Shown one piece after another: positions 1 to 13,019 of a DNA stretch of 64,000 bases. The notes under the pieces are model-generated. The model did not search any database. It saw only the letters and a list, made by a program, of their open reading frames with translations, and had not been told where the DNA came from. This DNA is from Nepenthes gracilis (Eukaryota > Streptophyta > Magnoliopsida > Caryophyllales > Nepenthaceae). The translations under genes were made by a program, and so were the position numbers. The stretch's first letter is position 1, and each line of letters opens with the position of its first letter. The DNA is taken from the NCBI GenBank assembly GCA_033239525.1, contig BSYO01000003.1, positions 1,978,001 to 2,042,000 on the forward strand, given 5' to 3'.

Positions 1-301
1 TGCCATTATTTTATTTATGTGACAATTAATTATTACTATTAATGTATAACTTAATTGAGAATCGATCTTGATGACAGAAATCCAAAGAAAGGTTTGATAC
101 AAGTAAATTGGTAATCTAGATTTTATATACCACAAATAAAATAGTAAAGGGTTCAAGTAATTCAACCAGATGAACTCTTTTAATACTTAAATCAGTACAT
201 ATTCAAGTAAGAAAGTAAATATAGTAATGAGTTTCTATTTATTTTTGTACTAAGGTAGGTTTAGTGTGGCCTTGGAAAAATCGACAGTAATTGATAACTA
301 T

Positions 302-1010
302 TGATGCATCCCGGATCCGAGACTTGGACAAATTTAGGTTCAGCGGCTTCTTGGACTCTTGCTGACGTCGGGTCAGATCTCTATCCTGCGTGGTTTGAAT
401 TCTGTATACCATAACAAATGACGAGAAGTAAGAGGTATATGTAACTTACTCCCCATTACATCATTCAATATTTAAATCAGTGATCTTTCTATTCGGATTG
501 AAAAAATATTGGGGAAGTAAATACTAAAATTTAAAAAGAATATGCGTGAGTCTGGATATGGAAATAATACTCCTTTTTATGCATTTGAATGATTGATTGT
601 TTTTATTCTCTCTTTTATGTTTGGAAGAAGACATATTTATGACTTGATATCTTATTCGACTAGCTAGAGTTTAAATTCTTTGCACGTGTTTAAAACCATT
701 TCAGATTAATTACGAGAAAATGTTACTTTTAATGAGTAACTGTCATTTTAATTTAATCAGAAGGCTGTCTGACTAATAATGATAAGACTGTTTCAACAGT
801 TTTTAGATCAAATCATTAACTAATTAATGATTATCCTTTGGTTTCTTTTTATTTTTAGGTAACTGATTGATCGAATTAAACTTTTCAGTTAATATCCCTA
901 GGAATTACTGTCCGACAGATTAAATTTGGTTTCGTCACTTCTTCATCTGGGCCTTTGGGTTTTGGGCCTTAATCCATGCTTGTGTTGGGCTAATTGTGTT
1001 GTACCTATCA
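302..1010 (-). mobile_element. Degenerate solo LTR of a five-copy local family (copy 1)
   Basis: The left end (TGATGCATCCCGGATCCGAG) matches the starts of the copies at 38876, 40747, 44890 and 55035. The right end, a TTGGGCTAATTG stretch followed by CTATCA, matches their ACCCATCA end. The flanking 5-mers (ACTAT and AATTG) differ, so no target duplication survives and this copy is probably old or truncated. Strand is inferred from TATA-like boxes in the better copies. No protein-coding domain is seen inside. Confidence 0.45.
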
Positions 1011-1072
1011 AATTGTTTAATTAGAATAAAGATATTATGGAGCTAGAAGGTTTTTTTTGGCCAAAACACTAA

Positions 1073-1504
1073 CGGTACGTTTGGTTGTTGGAATAGAATT
1101 AGGTGGGAATAGAATAGTTATTCCAGGGAATAGAAAAGGATGGGAATAGAGTTAGAATTGTTATTCTTATGTTTGGTTGTTGGAATGGAATAAGGTGGAA
1201 ATTAATATTCCATTATTTGGTTTGCAGAATAGTATGAGGAATAATGTGAGAATAGTAATAATAATAATAATAATAATAACAATAATAAACATAATAATAA
1301 TAAGTAATAATAATAATAATAATATCTTATAAATAATAATAATAATAAATATAATAATAATAATATGTAATAATAATACCTAATAATAATAATAATACAA
1401 AAATAATAATAATAATAATAATAATACAAAATAATAATAATAATAATAAAATAAAACAAAATAATAATAATAATACCTAATAAATAATAATAATAATAAT
1501 AAAT

Positions 1505-1535
<31 letters not shown>

Positions 1536-1906
1536 TGTAGTAATAATAATAATAATAATACCAAATAATAATATAAAATAATAATAATAATATAAAATAA
1601 TAATAATAACAATAATACCTAATAATAATAATAATATAATAATAATAAGTAATAATAATAATAATAATACCTAATAAATAATAATAGTAATAAATATAAT
1701 AATAACAATAATAATAATAATGTTTAATAATAATAATATGTAATAATAAATCATAATACATAATAATAATAATAATAATATAAAATAATAATAATAATAT
1801 CTAATAAATAATAATAATAATAATAACAACAACAATAATAATAATGTTTAATAATAATAAAATACAATAATAATAATAATACATAATAATAATAATAATA
1901 ATACAA

Positions 1907-1964
<58 letters not shown>

Positions 1965-2165
1965 CAATTCCTGGAATTCTTATTCCAGGAATTGCACCAT
2001 TTCAATTCCCACCAAATTGGTGGGAATTGTTATTCCCGTAAAACCAGGAATAACGATTCCCAGGGAATCGTTATTCCCGATTTAAAAATAACCAAACAAA
2101 TGAATTCCTATTCCCACGGGAATAGGAATTCCATTCCCCCTCTATTCCGTGAACCAAACATGGGG
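1073..2165. mobile_element. PIF/Harbinger-like MITE with TAA target duplication
   Basis: The left end CGGTACGTTTGGTTGTTGGA and the reverse complement of the right end, CCCCATGTTTGGTTCACGGA, form terminal inverted repeats. Both continue into GGAATAG and GGGAATAG-rich arms that remain complementary for roughly 150-200 bases. TAA lies directly outside each end (1070-1072 and 2166-2168), the 3-bp TWA duplication expected of PIF/Harbinger or Tourist elements. There is no transposase. The middle is occupied by a very long TAA-type microsatellite. Confidence 0.6.
1252..1962. repeat. Long imperfect (TAA)n microsatellite
   Basis: About 700 bases consist almost wholly of TAA/AAT triplets, broken by short variants such as ATACCTAATAA, ATATGTAATAA, ATACAAAATAA and ATGTTTAATAA that recur at intervals. 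This points to a compound higher-order pattern rather than simple slippage alone. Reading frames here translate to runs of Tyr, Ile and Leu and are not genes. The tract sits in the middle of the MITE at 1073-2165. Confidence 0.95.
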
Positions 2166-2168
2166 TAA

Positions 2169-5100
2169 GGGATTGATTCTATCCATTTGGGTGCTTGAAC
2201 CTCTTTACTATTTATATTCGACTTGTGGTGGTTATGGACCCAACAAGTATCATCACTATTATCAATGTCGTCACTACCATGCCCAACACCATTTTAGCTA
2301 GCATTATCACAACCAAAATCACCATGGTCACTTCGTTTTTGCATCTCCACAATTGCCATTATCTTTGAAATCCCTGTGACCATAGCCAATACCACTACCA
2401 TTTTTACTCTAATAAGATCATTAGTAGCCTCACCGACAAAGTCACCACAATCGCTATTATTACCATGATTCACCAACAATGGCAATATCTATTTCCATCC
2501 CTCTAAAAATAAATAATTTTCTCTTTTCCTATTTCTAGTCTTAATTTTCTCCAAAAATAAAAAATATTATTATTTTCAAGGACAAACGCCACGTTAGAAT
2601 TTGACTGGTATGGTCCTAGATAGCCCCCTCCTTTCATCTGTGTACCAGCTTATCCTACGTTGGAAACCACTAAAGAGTGGGCCATTTACCTTTATTCAAC
2701 AAACAACCACCATTGTGGTTATCCAACACCACATCCCTCCAAGACTTCGTGAGATGTTGGCCAATTTAAATAGAACAAGCAAAATTCTAGTTTTGTATCA
2801 CTACAAGATATATATTTAGGAAAAAAATTATATATATATATCAAATTAAATAATTAAAAATATCGAGTGATATGTCATTATAATAATAAATAAATTAAAA
2901 TTTATTTTTTAAACTTTCTCCTATACTCTCTGATTATCGTCTATCTTTCAAGTTTTAGTTATACAAATCCTTACCCCTATACTTCCTACGTCTTTCACAA
3001 ACCTCCTCACTTAAAATAAATGCCTGATCTTAACAGATGCACTTAACTTGATCTTATCAAATCGTTTTATAAAATCTATTGCGCTTTTTTATGGCATCTT
3101 TCTACTCTTTTTGGCAGGCATCATGTGCATACACCTTTAGTTTTTCGGATAAAAAGAGAAGAAAAAGGCCAGTGTTGATATCCTTAATTGACCAGCAAGC
3201 GAAACTGACGACGTGGTGCTTTGTCATTTCCTTCATTCCTCAATTTAAATTAAGTCCATCTACCCTTAACCTGTGCTGTCCTTGTCCTCATTCTTGTCCA
3301 GAGAATGGAGAGTTAGCCCTACAAAGACCATGAAAAAGGAAAAGCAAGATCAATTTTCAATCTGTCACTTTTTTTCTTTGCAGGATTGGGTGACGAAATA
3401 AGAAACCCATTTGCAAAGGCTTTCTCTCTTTTACCAGTCCTGTTATATGAGAAATCAACTGTGATATAATAGTGCAACTACTCAAACCATAAAAACAAAA
3501 CAGTCCCTTCATAATGAAAAAATAAGGCCGCATGTATTTAATTTTGAGCATATCTGAAATCCATAACGTGAAAAGGGTTATGCATGCGCAGCTGCTGGGT
3601 GTAGTGCCATTTGCTTACAGAGGGCTGTGACATTTTATGTGCATGAGATTTTGCTTTATAGAGGGAGAGAAAGCGCTTATCATAGGCTTGAGAAAAGAGG
3701 GGCTATACAGAGCTGTGTGTACAGATCAGCTTGGGGCCATGGATGAAACTTAAAGTACCGGTATGACAAATCGGATCCCACTAGGGCATTGTAAGGATTC
3801 TGAGTCCTTGTTACTTTAAATTTGTAGTAGTGGGTATAAGAAACCCTACGCTTCTGGACCTGAATCCCTGACTTTTCATCCTAAGTAATGATTCATATTC
3901 GTTGTGCATTTTAGTTAATTGTTCGCTCAAAAAAAAAAAAAAACAAACATGGTTTGGATGACAATAGTTGAATTAATAAGCTAATGTAGCAATTATTCAA
4001 TGACACACCCAAACATCAAATTTCTATCTTATAGTAACTTATTACTGATTTATTTTTAAAATATAAAATCATAATATTTTGATTTGGGTTTATTAAACTC
4101 TCGATTCAAGGTAGTCATTAATAAGAATAATTATTAATTTAGATTTATCGATAATTATTTTTATATATGGTAGAATAATAATTAAGACTTCTTGAGATAA
4201 TAATATGTAAATGAGTGTAATTAATAATATGAAAAATAATTAACTAATTTAAGTAATATTAATTAATAATTAAAAGAAATTCATCAAACAGACCCTTCTT
4301 CTCCATGTCTCAGTAGCCATTTTGAATGCCGTAAAACCAATTTCAGCTCCAAACGCTTCAGAGCCGGTCGTCCCTTCTTTTTCCTTCCCTAATTAATCAG
4401 TTACATGCGTTGCGTTTGGAAAATTCGCCCCTTCTTCGTCCTCTTTTCTAAACATCATAATATAGTAGGATAACTTATTATACAAAGATCTTAGTTGTGC
4501 AGTGCACTTATACTATGAGACAAATGTATAGTCCCTCATGGATGAAACATGATTTCAATTTTTGAAGGGTCTATAATCAAACACCAAAATTTTTTCAACA
4601 AGTATCGAAATATATCATTTCAGTTTTAACTGTGATGGTGAGCAATTTTCATACTATTCATTTATACATTAAACTGATGTCTTTTTATCTTTACAATCAT
4701 CACCCCTAGATTATACATTGAGTATTTCAATAGTATATTACTGGTCTCTATTTTGACTTTTTGAAGTTATAGAAATCATGTGACAAAATAACTTGCCGAT
4801 CACATAATCTGAGTCCAGATTTTATGGGTTGCGTGATCAATCAAATTTATTATAAATCAATGTATTTATGATTATAACCATACCGATATTACTCTTTAAC
4901 ATGTATACTTTAATATTATGTTGTCAAAATACGATATTAGTAACCCAAAGATGTAAAGATCATTGGATGAACACATGATGGAAGTATAAAAATCATACCA
5001 ACACCAAGAAATTTTCTGTTAGGTTGAGGAGCTTAAGACAATTTGAGTATTAGCTAAAATCACCTATCATTAAATTCACGTACTTAATTCGTTGGTGGTA

Positions 5101-5700
5101 AAGTACAATTTATATTTTTACAACTTAAAAAATAATATTAATGCACAGGTAAGTACAATAAAGATTTGGTAAAATTTTAAAAGTCGTCAAATATTTAGTT
5201 ATTTTAATATTTTATTGATATTCTCAATAATTATTTATTAGTATTAATTTAATTCATGTGTGTGATATTATTGATTACCTATGGTTAGGGTAGAAAAAAT
5301 CTTATAAAGATATAAGAATGTCTAGAACTATAAAACCTGTGGTATAATAATATAATTTATAGTTATTTGATACTGATTTTTATATTTTAAAATATTTAAA
5401 TTATCTAAAAAATATTTATAATTCTGTGAATAATATATATTAAGATATCAATGAATATTGTACCAATAAATTTTGGGTTTAACATGTGATTAAGATTAAG
5501 TATTTTGTATCTTGTTTAGGCATGAATCCCGATTGGACTATAGGAATACATGTGCGGCATATTTTGAACTTACCTCAAGGGGTAACAAGAATATTAATCA
5601 TTATTTAGTTTCATACTTATACATTATAGATGACAAGATATCATAAGATTATATAGTTTATCGCTTATAAAAATTGTGAGTATCGATACTTCATAGATTT
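2169..5700. other. Intergenic AT-rich sequence, no gene recognised
   Basis: Stretches around 2220-2480 are rich in CAC/ATC/ACC triplets and give open frames by low complexity only. The rest is AT-rich with short A/T runs (poly-A at 3929-3943). I see no protein family, RNA gene or clear element boundary. Confidence 0.5.
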
Positions 5701-6780
5701 TACCCAATCATTAATACCGGAGGTGTGATCGATTTTTTGCAACAATTTATAAGATCTAAGGATATTATTATGATATATTATGTAGCTAAACTCTCTATTA
5801 AGATAGGTTCAATTAAGCCAACAACTTTGTTGATAATTAGATTTGGTGGAATCCTCCCTACATTCTTGATATCCAATTGCTTTGTAACTTTTAGGTTGTG
5901 GTTGCAACATGACATCAAGTCTCAAGTAATTTTTAATTTATCACATTTATTATTGATTTTGCATACTGTAAGGATCAAGTTTCGTAATTATATTAATTAT
6001 GATTAATTAAATTAATGTAATTAAAATTGATATCAAAATATATAAAAAATTAAATCAATAAGTCAAAAACGAGACCAAAAAATTTGGGTCTGATGCAGGC
6101 TTGAGACCTGCCTTTGACCTAAAAACCAGATTGCCCCCCTTTTGAGCTTGCTGAACCCACACAAAATCCAGATTTCATCCTTTTTGAGGCTCACTCAACA
6201 CTCGCCCTCAGCAAGCCACCAGTGCAAAATTGCGTGAGTGAATGGTAAGAGCACACTCAATGTGCACCTTGACGCCCAAGAGACGCTGGACTCGGAATGG
6301 TATTTCAATAAAGTAGCGCTCAAGGTTCACCCCGATGCGCCCTCGACACAAAAATGTGAACTTATAGGGTAAGAGGTGTGCTCGACGCACATCGAGGCAC
6401 ACCCTTATCGTGAAATCCATAACCCTCAATTCATCCCTTGCTCGACGCTCATCTTAGGCACGCCCTCGATGCGATTTCCAAGTTGGGCCATTTTTGGGCT
6501 GCGCTCGACCTGTACTCGAGGAGCCACTTGAGCGCCAGTTGGGTATTTAAGCGTGCACGGGTTAGGTTTTGCCATTTTTTAGAAGAGAAATAGAGAGGGC
6601 CGAGGGAGCGAGAGAGAACACCGAAGAGAAGAGAGAGAAAGCTCCAATAACTCAAATCGGGTTAATCAAAGTGAGAATAAATTTAGATCGCTCAACTTGT
6701 CTAAACTCCTATTTCGAAGTTTACATATGTAAAATGTGTATACATGTCGATTTTTCATAATTTTGTATAGTAATTTCGGA
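5701..6780 (+). repeat. Retroelement-like segment with TATA and purine-rich leader (copy 1)
   Basis: Between about 6060 and 6480 the sequence is rich in CTCGA and GCGC motifs. A TATTTAA box follows at 6544-6550, and from about 6585 a GA-rich leader (GAAGAGAAATAGAGAGG and onward). The same order (CTCGAG/GCGC block, TATA, GAGA leader) recurs near 8700-9040 and 16320-16680. That suggests copies of one LTR or promoter-bearing repeat rather than host genes. Open frames across it show no known domain. Boundaries are approximate. Confidence 0.35.
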
Positions 6781-8564
6781 TGAACTCATAAACAAGTGAA
6801 GTATTATGTTGAGATCAGTACTCTAGCCTAATGTATGTTCCGATTTCTAGTTATTTTGGTGACTCATCAATTGTATTTTATATATGATGCTTTGTATGTC
6901 TAAAAAATTGTGTTGTGTATTCTACATGTGCGAAAAACCTCCACTAAACGTCTTGCATGTTAAGTGTATGGACAGATAACGTAGAAACTGCCCATTTTGT
7001 TAAATTTTGTTGGATTTCTCTGAGTTTTTCTGCACTTCCAAATCCTAAATTCGAGCTGTAGTTATAATGGCTTTAAAACATCAAACATATGTCATATGTA
7101 TAAGCTAGAAATGCAATACCCACTGATTTGTACATGGCCACTGATTTCGGTATTCAATGCTGATTTTTTTATTGAATTTATAAGAAATGTATATATATAC
7201 ATTTAGTTTGAATTTCATGATTTTCTGCACTATCTATTGCCGAATTTGCTGCATCAAATATCTAAGAATGGTTATTCATGTTCAAGAAAATCACATAAGT
7301 TAAGAGAATTCATAATCACTAAAGAGAACTCTACAATGTTGTTAAGAAAATTATAAATCATTCTCCAAAAGGGTGAGAATTAAGAATTAAGAAATAAAGT
7401 GTAGAGTTTTCCTTAAGTAAAGAAAGTATAGAAATTAGCCTTAACATTTATCCCGTCTGTAAGGATTAATGTAGATGGCCTATCTCCGTATCCTTGAATA
7501 GGAGGTTAGGCCTTTGTAAAGAAGAAACACGATCCGGGTTTTGATCGATCATCTATTTTGCTAATAAGGCCTACCGGCCATGGTCTTTAAAGAAAAATAA
7601 ATTTTTAGTATGTTTTGACAGATAATAATAGGGAAGAATAAGAATCATATTTTGATGATTAACAATAAGAAAAGAATAAGATAAAAAATCATGAGAATTG
7701 CATTCATATTTATGTTATTTTATCCTGTACAATTCCTATCACGTACGATATAATTTTAAATATAAATAAATATATATATATATATTCTTTGTTATGTATA
7801 GTACATTATTGATTATTTGACTCACTTTCTTATTATTTTACTAACCCTTCAGATAATTTGTACGAGTTTCTACCTGACAGATAAGAGTGAAGATTAAAAG
7901 ACTTAATTTATACTTCTGGAGATATTACTTTACTAACCATATTTTTGAATAGTATGTATCGTACTTAATTGTTAGTTTCTAATATGATTTCAGTTGCAAA
8001 AATTGTTGTGGAGTTTTGAACAGTATTGATGCTTAGGATGATATTGTATGGTTATGTATCAGTGTTTATACTAAATATGTATAATTATTTACGAACGTAA
8101 GAATGATGTGTCTCGATAATGATTTTAGTTTTACATGGACAAATTTTATGAATGTTTATTATTTTCACAGTTTGATATATGATTGATTTTAGCAATGAGC
8201 AGACATCTTTCATTAATAAAAAGTTAATATCATATTATTTCGGTTGGTGTTAGAGTGACAGATAAAATGATAATATATTTGAATATTGTGTTATTATTTA
8301 TATATAATTGATTATGGTATTGGAAAGAAAAGTTCTTGTCCAATGGATTAATAATTTATTTATTGATAAAATTAATAATTAAATGATAATAAGTTATAAT
8401 TATAATAAAGGACGGGTTTTAGAATGTGGTACATTATACATAAACTTAATATTATCATTCGAAATAATTTATTATATTATGATAGTGTTAATTATATTCA
8501 CATGCTAGGTATTGGCTTATTCTTACATTTTTTGCTTCAAAGTAGAAAAAATATATAACGAGTT

Positions 8565-9060
8565 TGTAACGCTCAGTTTTCACTTAATTTATTTGATATT
8601 ATAGTTTCTTTTAAATATATTAGAGATAATTATACAATATAATTTTTTTAAAAAAAAATTAGAGAAATGAAACATGCTTATTGTCTGAGACTTGCCTAAT
8701 ACATTCTCGTGAAGAAATTTTAGCAGATCGGTGCCCCCAAAGAGCGCCTCTAGTGCACTCGAGCATATTTCGGGCATACTATAGGGTGCCTAATGCGTGC
8801 CACTGCGATATTTGTGCGTAGAATTGATAAATTGTTTACACTTGAGGTGGTACTTGTATGCAATTGGGGTTTGCTACGGCATCTACTATGCACCTGATCG
8901 GTATACATACACTGATTTGCCTATATAAAGGCTTGAGCATTGATTTTTGGGCATTTCCATGAGAAAAGAAGAGGAATAAAAGAGAATGAAAGAAAGAGAG
9001 AGAAAAAAAAGAAGAGTGATTTTGAAGTATATTTTTGTTAGATCCATCAAATTCGATATT
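8565..9060 (+). repeat. Retroelement-like segment with TATA and purine-rich leader (copy 2)
   Basis: It begins near TGTAACGCTCAG, a start typical of plant gypsy-type LTRs. The CTCGAG/GCGC block lies at about 8730-8770, a good TATA box (TATATAAAG) at 8922-8930, and a long purine-rich leader at about 8960-9020. The layout matches the segments near 6060-6780 and 16320-16690. No paired LTR or coding domain was found, so this is probably a solo or fragmentary LTR. Confidence 0.35.
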
Positions 9061-9372
9061 AAAGATTTTATTTACATTTATGATTATTAGATTTATAGTT
9101 AAATTATATTTGCATTTGATGTATTTTTTTTAAACTAAATGAATGTTGGATAGATTAATGTTAGGGTATTGTATTCCGATGGAGACATGTTTTGAACTAT
9201 TTCGATACTTGAATTGTGACATTTTTTATCTATGCTAGATCAATAGGGCAAGTTTTGATTTGGTTAGATTGTCATTTTTAATTATGGATTTTAGAGTAAG
9301 TTGTGACTAATTTTGAAGTTTGACTGAGTAATTTGGAGAGATTTTATGATAGTTGACATTATTCTTGTTATT

Positions 9373-9793
9373 TTGGTATTGTGTTGATATTCTATCAAGT
9401 CCAACTGGAATTTCGGTATTGTATTTAGATGTCATTTATTCTGGAGATTTATTTTACATATTTTAATTTTTTATTAAATATTATTATAATCTATTATTAC
9501 TTCAAATTTATGATAGAATTAAAGAAGATCATAAGTTTATTGTAGAAATTTTAGATAAACACGATCTAAGAATCTATATAAAATTTGGTGTTGTATTGAT
9601 ATTCTGTCAACACCGTTTTGAATTTGAGTATTGTATATGGATGCCATTTATTTTGGAGATTTATTTTATAAATTTTAATTATTATCAACTATTATTATAA
9701 CCTACTTTTCGTTTAAATTCGTAATAGAATTAGAGAAGATTATATTTATTGTAAAAATTTTAGGTAGACACGATCTAAGAGTCTAGAAGTTTC
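9373..9793. repeat. Two-copy tandem repeat, unit about 212 bp
   Basis: The segment starting at 9373 (TTGGTATTGTGTTGATATTC) is repeated from 9585 (TTGGTGTTGTATTGATATTC). Both copies carry matching landmarks: a GGAGATTTATTTTA block, a TAGAATTA-AGAAGAT block, and an ACACGATCTAAGA block near the end. The copies differ at many positions, so the duplication is not recent. Confidence 0.75.
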
Positions 9794-9799
9794 ATGTTA

Positions 9800-12407
9800 A
9801 GAAATTGCAAAACTTTTCTATTATTTTATTTATTTTTTGGATATTTTATTGAGATTGTATTCTCAAGAGTTATGATATTATTGATATTTAAGTTTTTTCT
9901 TATTTTAAGAATATAATATTTATTATAAATATTTTATTTATGGTATATTTATATTGATCATTTATGATTTATTTTTTTACATGGTTGATTTAGACTAGAT
10001 TGTGCGATTTGGGTTCAAATCATCCTTAAAAATTATACTAAATTTAGTTTGTTATTGAAACGTGTAATTATCACTCATTTAATAATAAATTGATATCATC
10101 CTTTTTATATATTTTAGAAGCTTCCCATTTTGTTGTTTCCAAAATGCAATTATAAAAAAAGAGGTGATATTATTAAAAGCATATTTTTTCTTGTGTGACA
10201 CGAATCAATCTGATTATATGATTTGAATTCTTGTAGGTCTGCTTTATGACCAATGGCCAGTGCACCATACTCCAAAGCAAACAGAAAATCCTTCTCTCAT
10301 TCATAAACAGTGGAAGCAGTGATAACTTTAAAGAAAGCAATCATATAAAGAGTGTATTAGGAAATACTTAAAAGTCTTCTTGTTAGTTGATTTTTTTATT
10401 ATTAAAATAGAGTTAAGACTTAACCTTGTAGGTTATGGCTGGACCAATCCAAGTGTTGGCTTTGTTGCTGTCTAGTGCTCCTAGCCAACGACCGTCTATC
10501 CCTTTAGAAATTTAACTATCTCCTCAATGATTCCGTTTTTTATTTAAAATAGATAAATTAATAAATTTTTTTTTATTTGATATAGCAATAATAGTATTAA
10601 AAATCAAATAAATTATCATTTGACGAAACAACAGTTCATAATATAGCTGACTTGGGACATTGAACCAAGATCAAGCTGCCCTAAGCTTGTGAATTTTATA
10701 GGAAAGATCTAAAAAGCTTCTTAGACTATAATTTGTGGGTAAAATAATCATAACACAAAAAGTTAGGGTAAAAGACTCTTTTATCGAGTAAAAATCCCTT
10801 TGACCATCTATCCCATGACACAATACAATTGATCTAATACAACACAGGCCATGTAGTGTATTGGGTTGGGATATATAAATGTCATATTATATTTGACATA
10901 ATATATTTATATCTGACGATTTAAATAAATAGATAGTATCGGTCTAATACGATTCATTTGACACCAATATAAAGGAGGACCCGCAGAAATGTTGGGCCGC
11001 ATGTGCACCACGTCGGCTGATGGGAGGCATTGCTAACAAGGGGATAGATGAATTGATCATTCCATGCATGCATGCATGCATGCATGCAACATACATACGG
11101 CTGCCTAAAGCTAAAGCTCAACGAAGCTAAAGCGCCTTTCGGCTGACGCAGGTGAGGGAGTAAAGCTAATCGGGCCGCCCCCACTGTCTCGCTCAAAGAT
11201 AAATAATACAAAAGCAAAAGATCTAAACAAAGCCCAAACATGTTCACTTTCAATATTTTTATTATTATCTCTAGTTGTTTTTTATTAATAAATCCCATAA
11301 TTACATCACAATATTCATAAGAAAGAGAATCAAACGAAAGCTTTGAACGTCATCCATGTATATATAATTTGTACATAAGACACTGATTGGATTCCACCTC
11401 CCAAGCACTAACCTCACATGGAAAATATATATATATGGTAAATACCTTTTGATATGGTAATTACCGATTTGATTAATGAAAATAATTTTATATAATATAA
11501 GATAAGATTGTGGGTAATAAATTTAAACGTAATCCACTATTTTCTAAATGCCATATATGACTAGAATTTGGTGCATTGAGCTTAACTTCTTGATCCAATA
11601 GATCACCCAAAATAGTATTTGCAATAATCATAACTTCTGCTAGGACTTTAATTACAATTCAATATGTACATAAAACAAACACATCAACAATTCAATTTAT
11701 CTAAAAGGACTTTAGAAATTTAATTTTTAAGAAAATATTAAACATATATTAAATAATATTTTGCAAAGAATATGAAATATGAATTTTTCTTTCTCGTTCG
11801 TACAATTTGTAATTTAATTTCCTGACACAGCTGAATTCTTCCCGCTAAAATAATATTAAAAAGAATTCTTCTAATGGAATTCTTTGTACAGTGCAATATT
11901 GAGAGGAAATAATAAGTAAATCCCATCTCCTACCCACTATCATAATCTTAGACATTTCAGTCTCATCAGAAGTCGAGATCCGATCCCCCAATAAACTATC
12001 AGCTGCTTGCTTGACTATGAGACGAACTGCCGATTCATTAACTGTGAGAAGCCGCCATTAATGGACCACGAGACAATCATTTTCCCAACAAAACAAAGCC
12101 ATGGCAGGGAGCATTGCGTAACGTAAACAGCCCCTGTAGAAGGAAAAAGCGCCCATCAGATCACCAAGACACCCATAGAAACAAGGGCACTTGCCCTGGG
12201 AACATGGGCTGTCTTCTGTGTTGGCTGCGTGATTGGTTGAGGGGCCTCAATCTCTTAAATTAATGGACAGTTAGTTTTTAAATTTAGATTGTTTTTTTTA
12301 TAAATAAATAATCTAAATTTGAAAACTAACTTTGTTCATTAATCTAAAAAATTAATACTCCTCGTCCGCTTGTCTAATGAGAAGTGGGGGTTACAATACC
12401 GTACAGT
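9800..12407. other. Intergenic sequence, no gene recognised
   Basis: Mostly AT-rich. A small (ATGC)n microsatellite lies at 11063-11088. The minus-strand frame over 10954-11298 runs through that repeat and shows no domain. Nothing else could be supported. Confidence 0.5.
11063..11088. repeat. (ATGC)n microsatellite
   Basis: About six and a half perfect tetranucleotide units, a self-complementary repeat, within a slightly more GC-rich island. Confidence 0.9.
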
Positions 12408-12580
12408 CATCGCAGCTCCTACAGTGATTATGATTCTATTGAATTTCAAATCCAACGGTCCATACTTTTTTAAATAAATAATAAAAATAAAAAAATAATT
12501 TTTTATTTTTTTAAATAAAAAAATATGAGCCGTTGAATCTCAAATTCAACAACGCTACAGGAGTCAAAGGTGCTACGATG
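12408..12580. mobile_element. Small MITE-like inverted repeat
   Basis: The left arm (CATCGCAGCTCCTACAGTG, then TTGAATTTCAAATCCAACGG) is the approximate reverse complement of the right arm (CCGTTGAATCTCAAATTCAA, then CTACAGGAGTC and GCTACGATG). An AT-rich loop lies between. The element is about 170 bp with no coding capacity. Typical MITE architecture; superfamily not assigned because no clear target duplication is visible. Confidence 0.55.
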
Positions 12581-13019
12581 TCCGAATAGCATTATAACCC
12601 CGTTCTCATGTCTAGTAGGTGGGAGGTGCCACTATCAGTACGTTTGAAGGGGAAAAAAAAGCGCAAATCATCCTTAACGAGAAAGAAAAGAAAAGAAAAT
12701 CCCGATTTTGGTCGCCCCAAAAGCTCTTCTATACTTGACTTCTTTAGCTCAGATCCCTTGAGACTCGTCTTCTTACGATAAATACTTGAAAAGCCAGCAA
12801 ATATACGAACATCCAGTATACCAAGCTTTGATATCCTTCCTTTCTCATCTGTTTGACAATGAATAAGTACTCTGAGTTTGAGCAATGCCACAAAAAAATG
12901 CAAAAACATTCCAAAATGATATGACAATATGAAAAATTCTTTGAATATTACTTCGAATATGTCATCCTATTATATCGTATCTCTCAAGTAAAGCTACCTA
13001 GTTATACATTCAGAATAAT

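Noticed and set aside
1202..2005. Several minus-strand frames of 84-136 codons made of Tyr, Ile and Leu
   Set aside because: They are the direct translation of the TAA-type microsatellite in the MITE, with no non-repeat sequence.
6208..6760. ORFs of 63-73 codons on both strands
   Set aside because: They sit in a retroelement-like promoter segment and show no domain; the plus one begins in the purine-rich leader.
12592..12927. Minus-strand 111-codon ORF downstream of the GH17 gene
   Set aside because: No recognised domain, partly made of A/T and AAAAG repeats, and no splice or promoter context. It could be a 3'-flank by-product.
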